Of a DNA stretch of 64,000 bases, positions 1-9,036 are shown one piece after another. Numbering within the stretch: position 1 is the stretch's first letter; each line of letters opens with the position of its first letter. The translations under genes and the position numbers were made by a program. Source of the DNA: Geodermatophilaceae bacterium URHB0062 (lineage in GTDB: Bacteria > Actinomycetota > Actinomycetes > Mycobacteriales > Geodermatophilaceae); NCBI GenBank assembly GCA_000620185.1, contig JHVO01000014.1, forward strand, positions 124,001 to 188,000. The letters run 5' to 3'. The notes under the pieces were generated by a model. That model did no database searches and was not told the DNA's origin. It was given only the letters and a program-made list of their open reading frames with translations.

Positions 1-1
1 C

Positions 2-70
2 GTCGCCGTGCTCTACCCCACCGTCGCGGCAGTCGCCGAGGACGTCGTCGTCCCGAGGGAGGCCCCATGA
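2..70 (+). CDS. C-terminal fragment of an upstream gene, possibly MIP/aquaporin
   Basis: Only the last 22 codons are in the window. The reading frame starting at base 2 runs open to TGA at 68-70 and ends in a hydrophobic stretch (VAVLYP) followed by an acidic, charged tail. The stop overlaps the arsC start as ATGA, so the two genes are translationally coupled and belong to one operon. The tail resembles what I would expect at the end of a MIP/aquaglyceroporin, which accompanies arsC in some arsenic operons, but this is a guess from 22 residues; an Acr3 or other arsenic gene is equally possible. Confidence 0.4.
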   Translation, partial: VAVLYPTVAAVAEDVVVPREAP

Positions 71-462
71 CCCGCCCCAGCGTCCTGTTCGTCTGCGTGC
101 ACAACGCCGGCCGCTCGCAGATGGCCGCCGGCTGGCTGCGCCACCTCGCCGGCGACGGCGTCGAGGTGCGGTCGGCGGGCTCGATCCCGGCCGACCAGGT
201 GAACCCCGCCGCGGTCGAGGCGATGGCCGAGGTCGGCATCGACATCTCCGACCAGCGGCCGAAGGTCCTCACCGGCGACGCGGTCGAGAGCTCCGACGTC
301 GTCATCACCATGGGCTGCGGCGACGCCTGCCCGGTCTTCCCGGGCACGCGCTACCTCGACTGGCAGCTCGACGACCCGGCCGGCAAGGGCGTCGAGGCGG
401 TGCGGCCCATCCGCGACGAGATCGAACGCCGGGTTCGCGCGCTGCTCAGCGAACTGGGTTAG
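67..462 (+). CDS. arsC: Arsenate reductase, low-molecular-weight phosphatase type
   Basis: Cytoplasmic reduction of arsenate to arsenite for export. The 131-residue protein has the low-molecular-weight tyrosine phosphatase P-loop near the N-terminus (CVHNAGRS, Cys10 to Ser17), where Cys10 is the expected nucleophile, and a second cysteine pair at about 84 and 88 (GCGDAC) that could act in the redox relay. The conserved DDPAGKG segment near residue 102 supplies the general-acid aspartate. Length is normal for the family. The ATG overlaps the preceding stop by 4 bp (ATGA), so it is the downstream member of an arsenic operon. Its end overlaps the convergent fahA gene by 17 bp. Which thiol partner (thioredoxin or mycothiol/mycoredoxin) recycles it cannot be read from the sequence. 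Confidence 0.9.
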   Translation: MTRPSVLFVCVHNAGRSQMAAGWLRHLAGDGVEVRSAGSIPADQVNPAAVEAMAEVGIDISDQRPKVLTGDAVESSDVVITMGCGDACPVFPGTRYLDWQLDDPAGKGVEAVRPIRDEIERRVRALLSELG

Positions 463-1639
463 CCGGCAGCACCCGCCCCGTCACCTCGCCGAAGCCTATC
501 CGGGTGCCGCCGGGCCCGGGCGCGGTCGCGCTCATCGTGACGACGTCGCCGTCCTCGAGGAAGCTCCGCGACGAGCCGTCGTCGAGGACGACGGGTTCCG
601 CCCCGTTCTGCGACAGCTCGAGCAGCGACCCCCACTGATCGCGGGCCGGCCCGCTCACCGTGCCCGACGCGAACAGGTCACCGGTGCGCAGCGCGGCGCC
701 GTTCACGGTCAGGTGCGCCAGCTGCTGCGCCGCCGTCCAGTACATGCCGGCGAACGGCGGCCGGCTGACCAGCGACCCGTTGAGACGCACCTCCAGCGCG
801 AGGTCGAGCGTCCAGGGGTGCGCGGCGTCGTCCAGGTACGGCAGCGGTCGCGGGTCGCGGGCCGGTGGGTCGAGCCGGGCCGCCTCCAGCGCGGCGAGCG
901 GCACCACCCACGGCGACATCGACGTCATGAACGACTTGCCGAGGAACGGACCCAGCGGCACGTACTCCCACGCCTGCAGGTCGCGGGCGGACCAGTCGTT
1001 GACCAGGCACACGCCGAACACGTGCTGGGCGAAGTCCCCGACCGGGACGGCGGTGCCGAGCGGCGACGGCGTCCCCACCACGAAGCCGACCTCGGCCTCG
1101 AAGTCCAGCCGACGGGAGGGCCCGAACGACGGGACGCCGTCCGTCGCGCTCTGCCCGCACGGGCGGACGACGGGCGTGCCGGAGGCGGCGATCGTGCCCG
1201 CCCGGCCGTGATACCCGATCGGCAGGTGCCGCCAGTTCGGCGTCAGCGGCTCTGCGTCCGGGCGGAACAGCCGGCCGACGTTCTCCGCGTGCGCGAGCGA
1301 GCTGTAGAAGTCGACGTAGTCGGCGACCTCGACCGGCAGGTGCATCGTGACCTCGTCGCGCGGGACGAGCTGCGACCCGACCGCGACGCGGTGCCGCCCG
1401 GAGGTCAGCCAGTCGAGGAGCCGCTCCCGCAGCTCCCGCCAGGCGGTCGGTCCCAGCGCCAGGAAGGCGTTGAGCGAGCCGGTCGCGTGCACCGGATCAC
1501 CGGTGAGCCCGGCGAGGTCGAGCACCTGGTCGCCGATGGCGACGCCCGTGCGCCGCGTCGATCCCGCGGTCGAGAAGACACCCAGCGGCAGGTTCTCGAG
1601 CCCGAACCCGGTGCCGTCGGGCAGGTCGAGCCAGCTCAC
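446..1639 (-). CDS. fahA: Fumarylacetoacetase
   Basis: Last step of tyrosine/homogentisate breakdown: hydrolysis of 4-fumarylacetoacetate to fumarate and acetoacetate. The protein (397 aa from the chosen start) has an N-terminal FAH domain and the C-terminal FAA hydrolase fold. Metal ligands are visible in DFEAEVGF (ExE) and the segment DWSARDLQAWEY, followed by KSFMTSMSPWV, all typical of the long, eukaryote-like fumarylacetoacetases. I chose GTG at 1639 because it overlaps the hmgA stop as GTGA; a longer form from ATG at 1663 would overlap hmgA by 28 bp. Third gene of the hppD-hmgA-fahA operon. No maleylacetoacetate isomerase gene is seen in the window. Confidence 0.93.
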   Translation of the reverse strand: MSWLDLPDGTGFGLENLPLGVFSTAGSTRRTGVAIGDQVLDLAGLTGDPVHATGSLNAFLALGPTAWRELRERLLDWLTSGRHRVAVGSQLVPRDEVTMHLPVEVADYVDFYSSLAHAENVGRLFRPDAEPLTPNWRHLPIGYHGRAGTIAASGTPVVRPCGQSATDGVPSFGPSRRLDFEAEVGFVVGTPSPLGTAVPVGDFAQHVFGVCLVNDWSARDLQAWEYVPLGPFLGKSFMTSMSPWVVPLAALEAARLDPPARDPRPLPYLDDAAHPWTLDLALEVRLNGSLVSRPPFAGMYWTAAQQLAHLTVNGAALRTGDLFASGTVSGPARDQWGSLLELSQNGAEPVVLDDGSSRSFLEDGDVVTMSATAPGPGGTRIGFGEVTGRVLPANPVR

Positions 1640-2841
1640 GGAGTGGGCCCGCGACCCGACCACGACCAGGCGTACCGGCCGTCGTCCACGGCCGTGCCAC
1701 CCTCACCGAGGGACAGCGGCCGGAACGTGTCGACCATGACGGCGAGCTCGTCGAAGAACTCGGCGCCGAGGGAGCGCTCCACCGCGCCCGGCTGCGGACC
1801 GTGCGAGTGCCCGCCCGGGTGCAGCGAGATCGAGCCCTTGCCGATGCCGGAGCCCTTGCGCGCCTCGTAGTCGCCGTCGACGTAGAACATGACCTCGTCG
1901 GAGTCGACGTTCGAGTGGTAGTAGGGCACCGGCACGGCCAGCGGGTGGTAGTCGACCTTGCGCGGCACGAAGTTGCAGATGACGAAGTTCTGCCCCTCGA
2001 AGACCTGGTGCACCGGCGGCGGCTGGTGCACGCGGCCGGTGATGGGCTCGAAGTCGGCCACGTTGAAGACGTAGGGGTAGAGGCAGCCGTCCCAGCCGAC
2101 GACGTCGAACGGGTGCTCCGGCACGACGTGCACGGTGCCGGTCAGCCCGCCCGGCCCCTCCCCGCGATGCTTCACGTAGACCTCGACGTCGGCGCCCTCG
2201 GCCAGCAGCGGCTCCGCCGGTGCGCGCAGGTCGCGCTCGGAGTACGGCGAGTGCTCCAGCAACTGGCCGAACCTCGAGAGGTACCGGCGGGGCGGGCCGA
2301 TGTGCGAGTTGGCCTCGATCGCGTAGGTGCGCAAAGGCTCGTCGCCGGCCGGCACCCAGCGGTGCGTGGTCGCCCGCGGCAGGATCACGTAGTCGCCGGG
2401 GCCGACGTCCAGCGCGCCGAACACCGTCTCGACGGTCGCCGTCCCCCGTTCGACGTAGACGCACTCGTCGCCGGTCGCGTTGCGGTAGAGCGGGCTGGGC
2501 AGCGACGACACCGCGTAAGAGATGCGGACGTCGGCGTTGCCGAGCACCAGCCGCCGCCCGGTCACGGGATCGACCGACTTGTGCTCCTCGCCCGGGAACA
2601 GGTCGTGCAGCTTCAGGTGCCGCGGCAGCAGCGGGCTGTTCGGCGTCGTCGTCTGGTCGGGCAGCTCCCACGGCCGGACGTCGACCAGCGCCGAGGGGAT
2701 GCCGCGGTGGTAGAGCAGCGAGGAGTCGGACGAGAAGCCCTCCTCCCCCATCAGCTCCTCGGCGTACAGCCCGCCGTCGGGACGCCGGAACTGGGTGTGC
2801 CGCTTCGGTGGGACCTCTCCGACGCGTCGGTAGAAAGCCAC
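1636..2841 (-). CDS. hmgA: Homogentisate 1,2-dioxygenase
   Basis: Opens the aromatic ring of homogentisate to maleylacetoacetate using Fe(II) and O2. The 401-residue cupin-fold protein has the C-terminal metal site: a histidine and glutamate in YYHSNVDSDEVMFY and a histidine in HPGGHSHGPQPGA. The GTG at 2841 is preceded by GGGAGG at a good distance and starts the protein with AFYRRVGEVPPKRH, matching the usual bacterial N-terminus; the open frame continues far upstream but that part overlaps hppD and is not coding. It lies 77 bp after hppD with a hairpin between them, and overlaps fahA by 4 bp. Confidence 0.93.
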   Translation of the reverse strand: MAFYRRVGEVPPKRHTQFRRPDGGLYAEELMGEEGFSSDSSLLYHRGIPSALVDVRPWELPDQTTTPNSPLLPRHLKLHDLFPGEEHKSVDPVTGRRLVLGNADVRISYAVSSLPSPLYRNATGDECVYVERGTATVETVFGALDVGPGDYVILPRATTHRWVPAGDEPLRTYAIEANSHIGPPRRYLSRFGQLLEHSPYSERDLRAPAEPLLAEGADVEVYVKHRGEGPGGLTGTVHVVPEHPFDVVGWDGCLYPYVFNVADFEPITGRVHQPPPVHQVFEGQNFVICNFVPRKVDYHPLAVPVPYYHSNVDSDEVMFYVDGDYEARKGSGIGKGSISLHPGGHSHGPQPGAVERSLGAEFFDELAVMVDTFRPLSLGEGGTAVDDGRYAWSWSGRGPTP

Positions 2842-2860
2842 GTAACCCTCCCCTGGTCGG

Positions 2861-2911
2861 CCCCGCTGCAGGGTCCCGCCGCGAGCTTGCGAGTGGTGGG
2901 GGGCAGCGGGG
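2861..2911 (-). other. Inverted repeat between hppD and hmgA
   Basis: A 9-bp perfect inverted repeat (CCCCGCTGC at 2861-2869 and GCAGCGGGG at 2903-2911) fills the 77-bp gap between hppD and hmgA. It could form an RNA hairpin just after the hppD stop codon and ahead of the hmgA ribosome-binding site, so it may attenuate transcription or stabilise the hppD part of the message. There is no U-tract. Confidence 0.4.
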
Positions 2912-2918
2912 TCCTCTT

Positions 2919-4220
<1,302 letters not shown>

Positions 4221-4223
4221 TCA

Positions 4224-4247
4224 GCTGCGCACGCAATTTGCTGCGCA
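4224..4247. repeat. Direct repeat upstream of the Lrp-type gene
   Basis: The octamer GCTGCGCA occurs at 4224-4231 and again at 4240-4247, 16 bp apart, in the hppD/Lrp divergent region and about 50-75 bp ahead of the regulator start. It may be a multi-site autoregulatory element, as Lrp family proteins often bind spaced repeats. Confidence 0.3.
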
Positions 4248-4297
4248 GATCGCACAGCTGTCGCGACGACGACTGCACACCGCTCCGAGGAGGCACC

Positions 4298-4804
4298 GTG
4301 GCCCCGAGCCGCTCGCTCGACGACCTGGACGTCGCCCTGCTGACCGCGCTGCGCGAGCACCCGCGGGCCGGCTTCCTGGAGCTGTCGCGGATCACCGGGG
4401 TCGCGCGGGCCACCGTGTCCGCCCGCCTCCAGCGCCTCGAGGAGGCCGGCGTCGTCACCGGCTACGGCCCGGAGATCGACGTCGCCGCCGCGGGCTTCGG
4501 GGTCGAGGCGTTCGTGACGCTGGAGATCGCGCAGGGCGCGCTGGACGACGTCCGCCACGACCTCGAGGAGATCCCCGGCGTGCTCGAGGCGCACGCGACG
4601 ACCGGCGTCGGCGACGTGCTCGTCCGGGTCGCCGCCACCTCGCACGAGGCGCTGCAGGGCGTGCTCGTCGACCTGGGGCGGTCGGGCGCCGTCGTCCGGT
4701 CGACGAGCGTCATCGCCCTGTCGGTGCTTGTGCCGCGCCGGACACTGCCGCTGCTCCGGTCGGCCGCGGTGCCGGGCTCGGGCAGGTCGCCGTCCCGGCG
4801 GTGA
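4298..4804 (+). CDS. Lrp/AsnC-family transcriptional regulator
   Basis: DNA-binding regulator of about 168 aa, probably controlling the divergent tyrosine-catabolism operon. The N-terminal winged helix-turn-helix reads from LDDLDVALLTALREHPRAG through ITGVARATVSARLQRLEEAGVV (residues about 5-50), followed by an AsnC/RAM ligand-binding domain (VTLEIAQGALDDV to the end). GTG at 4298 is chosen because GAGGAGG lies 5 bp upstream and the N-terminus then matches the family; the longer frame from 4169 would add about 43 cysteine-rich residues with no family match. Effector is unknown; tyrosine or an aromatic keto acid is plausible from context only. Confidence 0.88.
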   Translation: MAPSRSLDDLDVALLTALREHPRAGFLELSRITGVARATVSARLQRLEEAGVVTGYGPEIDVAAAGFGVEAFVTLEIAQGALDDVRHDLEEIPGVLEAHATTGVGDVLVRVAATSHEALQGVLVDLGRSGAVVRSTSVIALSVLVPRRTLPLLRSAAVPGSGRSPSRR

Positions 4805-4960
4805 CCGGTCAGCTCGGCGGCGCGGTGGGGTCGGCCGTCATCGTCGCTGGTGGGCGGACTCGCGGCGGGACCCGGCGGATCGCCCGGCGGTCGGGCGATA
4901 GGCGCGGCGTGACGGGCAGCCCTGGCGGGAGCGCCGCCCGCAGTTCTTCCCCGGACGACG

Positions 4961-5530
4961 TCAGACGCCGGAGGCCTCCCGGTCCAGCAGGAAGAAGAAC
5001 GGCTCGGCGAGCCCGCGCAGGTCCATGAGCCCGAGCACACGGTCGGCGGTGACCCGGCGGAAGACGTCGATGATCGGGAGCGCGTCGTAGACCATCGCGG
5101 CGGTGGCCACCCCACGGTGCTCCACCGTGCGCAGCCGCGCCCGCGGCTTCGCCGTCCGCAGCAACGGCCGGACGACGGTGAACGCCCGGCGGGCCGCGGC
5201 CGAGTGCGCGACCGCGGGCCGGTCGCGCAGCAACCCCATCGGGATCAGTGCCGGGTCGATCGGCCGCGGCCCGCCGGGGGCGCCGAACAGCAGCGGATGC
5301 ACCCGCTCCGCATCGAGGAACTCCTTGCCGTACCAGCCGTAGGCCTCGAGCAGCCCGTCGAGCGGCGAGCCGGTGGGCAGGCCGCTCCCCCGCCACCGGC
5401 CGAGCATCTCTGACGCCGGAACGGCGGGCAGGCCGTCGAAGAACCCGAGGGCCTCGCCGGCGTCGGCGCCGTCCCGATGGTCGGCGAGCCAGCCCTCGGC
5501 GGGGACGTGCAGGCCGCGGGTGTCCGTCAC
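4961..5530 (-). CDS. DUF4334 / GXWXG-domain protein
   Basis: Protein of 189 aa with an N-terminal GXWXG motif (GRWRGSG at about residue 44) followed by a DUF4334-like C-terminal half (VYDALPIIDVFRRVTADRVLGLMD...FFFLLDRE). These two domains occur together in actinobacterial proteins of unknown biochemical function. The GTG start at 5530 overlaps the stop of the DUF4177 gene as GTGA, so the two are translationally coupled. No signal peptide or membrane segment is seen. The 156 bp between its end and the convergent Lrp gene hold no other gene that I can support. Confidence 0.8.
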   Translation of the reverse strand: MTDTRGLHVPAEGWLADHRDGADAGEALGFFDGLPAVPASEMLGRWRGSGLPTGSPLDGLLEAYGWYGKEFLDAERVHPLLFGAPGGPRPIDPALIPMGLLRDRPAVAHSAAARRAFTVVRPLLRTAKPRARLRTVEHRGVATAAMVYDALPIIDVFRRVTADRVLGLMDLRGLAEPFFFLLDREASGV

Positions 5531-5736
5531 CCGAGAGACCGCTCGAAGGTCACGAGCACACCTTCGACGCCGCCCGGTCCGACCCGGCCCTTCACCTCCA
5601 CCGCGGTGATGGCCTTCAGCTGCCAGCCCTCGCGGGCGTTCTCGTTGAGGACCTTCTCGAGCTTGTCGCCCGACATCTTGCCGCCGAGCATCCCCTCACG
5701 GATCTCCTCGACCTTGTACTCGTATCGACCGGCCAT
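5527..5736 (-). CDS. DUF4177 small protein
   Basis: Small 69-aa protein matching the DUF4177 pattern: an N-terminal YEYKVEEI strand, a helical middle containing EKVLNENAREGWQL, and a closing strand VLVTFERSL. Members are widespread, short, and of unknown function. ATG at 5736 is preceded by AGGAGG at 7-nt spacing, which fixes the start; longer frames on this strand are shadows of the aldo/keto reductase. It is the first gene of a two-gene operon with the DUF4334 protein (4-bp overlap). Confidence 0.82.
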   Translation of the reverse strand: MAGRYEYKVEEIREGMLGGKMSGDKLEKVLNENAREGWQLKAITAVEVKGRVGPGGVEGVLVTFERSLG

Positions 5737-5828
5737 GGCTTCCTCCTGGGCGCTTCGAGCGTGCGCCCCAGCCTGCCGGTCCGTGCCGGCGGCGTACAGC
5801 GGTCGACGCCGCCGGCCCTCGACACGGC

Positions 5829-6875
5829 TCAGAGCGCCCCTTCGCGGGCCTGCGCCCACAGGTCGATGCCGGTGTCGACGGCGTGCTCGTCGATCGCCGC
5901 CAGCTCGTCGTCGCCGAACGTCAGGTTCTCCAGCGCGCCGACGTTCTGCTCGAGCTGGCCGACGCTGCTCGCGCCGATGAGCACCGTGGTGACCCGCCGG
6001 TCGCGCAGCGCCCAGGCCAGCGCCATCTGGGCCAGGCTCTGCCCGCGCTGCTGCGCGATGCCGTTCAGGGCGCGGATGTGGGCCAGCGACTCCTCGCTGA
6101 GCAGATCGGTGGACAGCGACTTGTCCTGGCTCGCCCGCGAGCCCTCCGGGATGCCGTTCAGGTACTTGTTCGTGAGCATGCCCTGGGCCAGCGGCGAGAA
6201 GGCGATGCAGCCGGCGCCGACGTCCTCGAGGGTGTCGAGCAGGCCCTCGGTCTCGATCCAGCGGTTGAGCATCGAGTACGAGGGCTGGTGGATCAGCAGC
6301 GGCGTCCCGAGGTCGGCGAGGATCTCCGCGGCCCGCGCGGTGTCCTCCGGCGAGTAGGAGGAGATGCCCGCGTAGAGCGCCTTCCCACTCTGGACGGCGG
6401 TGTGCAGCGCGCCCATCGTCTCCTCGAACGGCGTCGTGGGGTCGGGGCGGTGCGAGTAGAAGATGTCGACGTAGTCCAGACCCAGTCGGCGCAGGGACTG
6501 GTCGAGGCTGGCCAGCACGTACTTCCGCGAGCCGCCGCCCTGGCCGTAGGGGCCGGGCCACATGTCCCACCCGGCCTTGCTGGAGATGACCAGCTCGTCG
6601 CGGTAGGGGGCGAAGTCGTCGGCGAGGTGCCGGCCGAAGTTCGTCTCGGCCGAGCCGTAGGGCGGCCCGTAGTTGTTGGCCAGGTCGAAGTGGGTGACGC
6701 CGAGGTCGAAGGCCCGGCGCAGGATCGCCCGCTGCCGCTCGAACGGGACGTCGTCCCCGAAGTTGTGCCAGAGGCCGAGGCTGATCGCCGGCAGGTCGAG
6801 GCCGCTGCGCCCGGTCCGCCGATAGGTCATGGAGTCGTAGCGGTCGTCCGCCGCGGTGTAGGCCATGACGGTCAT
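5829..6875 (-). CDS. Aldo/keto reductase, YghZ-like
   Basis: NADPH-dependent oxidoreductase of 348 aa. The catalytic tetrad is visible: Asp and Tyr in THFDLANNYGPPYG, Lys in VISSKAGWDMWPGPYG, and His in DIFYSHRPDPTTPFEE. The insert after the lysine and the overall order match the L-glyceraldehyde-3-phosphate reductase (YghZ/GprA) branch, so methylglyoxal or small aldehyde detoxification is plausible; the real substrate is unknown. Start at 6875 is uncertain because a second in-frame ATG lies at 6866; AGGGA upstream could serve either. It follows the PrsW-like gene on the same strand after 41 bp. Confidence 0.9.
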   Translation of the reverse strand: MTVMAYTAADDRYDSMTYRRTGRSGLDLPAISLGLWHNFGDDVPFERQRAILRRAFDLGVTHFDLANNYGPPYGSAETNFGRHLADDFAPYRDELVISSKAGWDMWPGPYGQGGGSRKYVLASLDQSLRRLGLDYVDIFYSHRPDPTTPFEETMGALHTAVQSGKALYAGISSYSPEDTARAAEILADLGTPLLIHQPSYSMLNRWIETEGLLDTLEDVGAGCIAFSPLAQGMLTNKYLNGIPEGSRASQDKSLSTDLLSEESLAHIRALNGIAQQRGQSLAQMALAWALRDRRVTTVLIGASSVGQLEQNVGALENLTFGDDELAAIDEHAVDTGIDLWAQAREGAL

Positions 6876-6916
6876 CGTCCCTGGTCACCGGGGAGGGCGC
6901 CCGGCCGCCCCTGCTC

Positions 6917-7711
6917 TCAGACGGCGACCGGGCCCAGCGCCCGGTCCTCCCGCCGGTGCGGGGAGGCGAGGTGGTGGCTGACGACGGCGAGCAGCACCAG
7001 GCTCACCAGCGACAGGACGACGTAGACGACGGTGCTGCCGAGCGCGTCCCAGGCCGTGTGCAGAGCGACCACGACGAGGAACGCGCCGACGAAGCGCAGG
7101 GCGGAGGCGCCGCGCCAGCGGTGCGCTCCGGCGTCCCACAGCGCGGCGGCCGCGATGCCGGTCCACGCCATGTGCGCGGCCGGGCTGAGGATGCCGCGTA
7201 CGAAGAGCACGTTGTCGACGACGGCGAGGTTGCCCTTGGACTGCAGGAGGACGACGAAGGCGTACCCCATGGTCTCGAGGATCGCGAACCCGGCGCCCGA
7301 GGCGACGCCGAGCAGCAGCCCGTCCGCCGGATGCGCGTACCGGCGGACCAGGAGGAACAGCGCGGCCGGCACGAGGAGCTTCGCGAACTCCTCGCTCAGG
7401 CCCACGCCGGTCATCGGCAGGGTGCCCAGCCGGCGGAGGGTGTTGTACTCGAGGAACCCCGCGGTCACGACACCGACGACACCGCCGATCAGGCCGGTCA
7501 GCGCCACCGTGCCGGCACCGACGTCGAACACCAGGCGGCGCCCGGCGATGAAGGCGACGAAGGCGGCGGGGACGACGGCCGCGCCCAGGAGGATGAGGGA
7601 CGGCACCAGGTTCGGGTTGCCCGTGGTGACGATGGATCGGCGCACGAGTTCGAACAGGGCGGCGCCCACCAGGAGCACCAGCACCCAGGACCAGCGTCGT
7701 GCGCGCCCCAT
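6917..7711 (-). CDS. PrsW-family intramembrane metalloprotease
   Basis: Polytopic membrane protein of 264 aa with about eight hydrophobic segments. It has the PrsW/CPBP-like signature: an EE pair in GLSEEFAKLLVPA (about residue 128), a GAGFAILETMGYAF segment with a conserved glutamate, and a histidine in GILSPAAHMAWTG, expected to bind a catalytic metal. PrsW in Bacillus cleaves an anti-sigma factor; whether this one does so is unknown and no anti-sigma gene is adjacent. It precedes the aldo/keto reductase on the same strand. The 190 bp to the divergent small membrane protein hold its promoter region. Confidence 0.82.
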   Translation of the reverse strand: MGRARRWSWVLVLLVGAALFELVRRSIVTTGNPNLVPSLILLGAAVVPAAFVAFIAGRRLVFDVGAGTVALTGLIGGVVGVVTAGFLEYNTLRRLGTLPMTGVGLSEEFAKLLVPAALFLLVRRYAHPADGLLLGVASGAGFAILETMGYAFVVLLQSKGNLAVVDNVLFVRGILSPAAHMAWTGIAAAALWDAGAHRWRGASALRFVGAFLVVVALHTAWDALGSTVVYVVLSLVSLVLLAVVSHHLASPHRREDRALGPVAV

Positions 7712-7902
7712 CGAGAGATCCCCTCGCCGTCGTCGGGCAGCGGGGTCCGCTTCCCTCCCGGTCCCGTTCCGGACCTCGATCAGCGTCCGTCACCGCGGGC
7801 CGGCGTGCCACCCAGGGCGGCGGCCCGGGAGTAGCACCGTCAGGGCTCCGATGCGCCTACGCTCGGAAGATCCGTTCCGTCGCGCCCCGCCAGGAGGACC
7901 CC

Positions 7903-8082
7903 GTGCTGCGCTTCCTCGGACTGCTGCTCGCCATCTGGCTGGTCGTCACCGTGGCCGGTGCGGTGATCAAGGGCCTGTTCTGGCTGGCCGTCATCGGCGC
8001 GCTCTTCTTCGCCGTGACGGCGGTGCTCGGGTGGAACAGGCGCCGCCACGAGGTGGGCGGCGGCCCACGCGCCCTCCGGTAG
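7903..8082 (+). CDS. Small two-helix membrane protein
   Basis: Protein of 59 aa with two hydrophobic stretches (LGLLLAIWLVVTVAGAVI and GLFWLAVIGALFFAVTAVLGW) and a short basic tail (NRRRHE). The GTG at 7903 has AGGAGG at 7892-7897, and a TACGCT hexamer lies at 7858-7863, so promoter and ribosome site support it as a real gene even though the open frame extends further upstream. Function is unknown; many actinomycetes carry similar short hydrophobic proteins. Confidence 0.7.
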   Translation: MLRFLGLLLAIWLVVTVAGAVIKGLFWLAVIGALFFAVTAVLGWNRRRHEVGGGPRALR

Positions 8083-8106
8083 TCGGCCGGGAGCGTCGTC
8101 CCGCTG

Positions 8107-8826
8107 TCAGGCCGCGGTGAGCACCGCTCGCGCCTGAGCCGGGCAGACGTAGCGGCTCCACGGCGCGGGGGCAGTGGTGAACACCGGACGGACCGGGTCG
8201 ACCTCCGTCGTCCGCCGGGCCCGCAGGACCGCGCAGACGACGACGGCGCAGAGCAGGCCGAACCCGGCCGAGAGCCAGACGGTCGGCTGGTTCTCCATCC
8301 AGCCGTAGCCCACCCACGAGGCGGCCGACCCGGCGCCCAGTCGCCACCGGGCCGGCGACAGCCCCGACAGGTCCAGGTCGCGGTCGGTCAGCAGGGTCAG
8401 CGGCTGGGGCAGCGCGGCGGCCGCACCGACGAGGGAGACGATCGAGCCGAGCGTCGCACCCACGACGGTGGGCGGTGCACCGTGCAGCAGGACCGCGGCC
8501 AGGCTGCCGGCGGCGAGCGCGGCCAGGACCAGGGCTCCGGTCGCCGTCCGCAGCAGCGCCCGGCCCGACCGCAGGTGGGGTTGCGTGACCAGCAGGGCGA
8601 CGAGCACCGCCGTGTTCCCGGCGCCCACGACCGTGTGCGTCGCGATCTGGGCCGGGTCGCCGGTGAGGACGCCGAAGGTCAGCCAGCACAGATTCAGGCC
8701 CACGGCGAGCCAGGTGCCGGTCGGCGAGAGGCCGCGGGTGCGGCCCTGCCGGCACGAGCGCCAGACCTGGGGCCAGACGACGGAGATGCTGAGGGCGGCC
8801 GCGAGGAAGCCGAGGGCGGCGGTCAT
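8107..8826 (-). CDS. PQ-loop (SemiSWEET/MtN3-like) membrane protein
   Basis: Membrane protein of about 239 aa with seven or so hydrophobic segments and two PQ-loop repeats: VVWPQVWRSCRQGRTRGLSP near the N-terminus and ALPQPLTLLTDRDLDLSGLSP in the second half. A duplicated triple-helix bundle of this kind is found in sugar (SWEET) and amino acid (PQ-loop) transporters, so a small-solute carrier is the likely role. Start at ATG 8826 is chosen because the membrane domain begins there; no clear Shine-Dalgarno is seen and the open frame continues to 9015. Confidence 0.72.
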   Translation of the reverse strand: MTAALGFLAAALSISVVWPQVWRSCRQGRTRGLSPTGTWLAVGLNLCWLTFGVLTGDPAQIATHTVVGAGNTAVLVALLVTQPHLRSGRALLRTATGALVLAALAAGSLAAVLLHGAPPTVVGATLGSIVSLVGAAAALPQPLTLLTDRDLDLSGLSPARWRLGAGSAASWVGYGWMENQPTVWLSAGFGLLCAVVVCAVLRARRTTEVDPVRPVFTTAPAPWSRYVCPAQARAVLTAA

Positions 8827-9036
8827 GGTGGAGCGGAATCCGTTCGGTGCGACGTCAGGGGCGTGGCCACCGACCGATGGGCGGATGCACACCGGATCGG
8901 AACCCTCGTCACTGAGCGGCGCCGGAGATCGTGCGATGACCATCTGTGTCATCGGCGCCGCGGGCGCGTGACAGGAGATGCTCCGGCGTGATTGTTCTGT
9001 GATCTCGCTCATCACTCACAGTGAGGAGTGGTCCGG

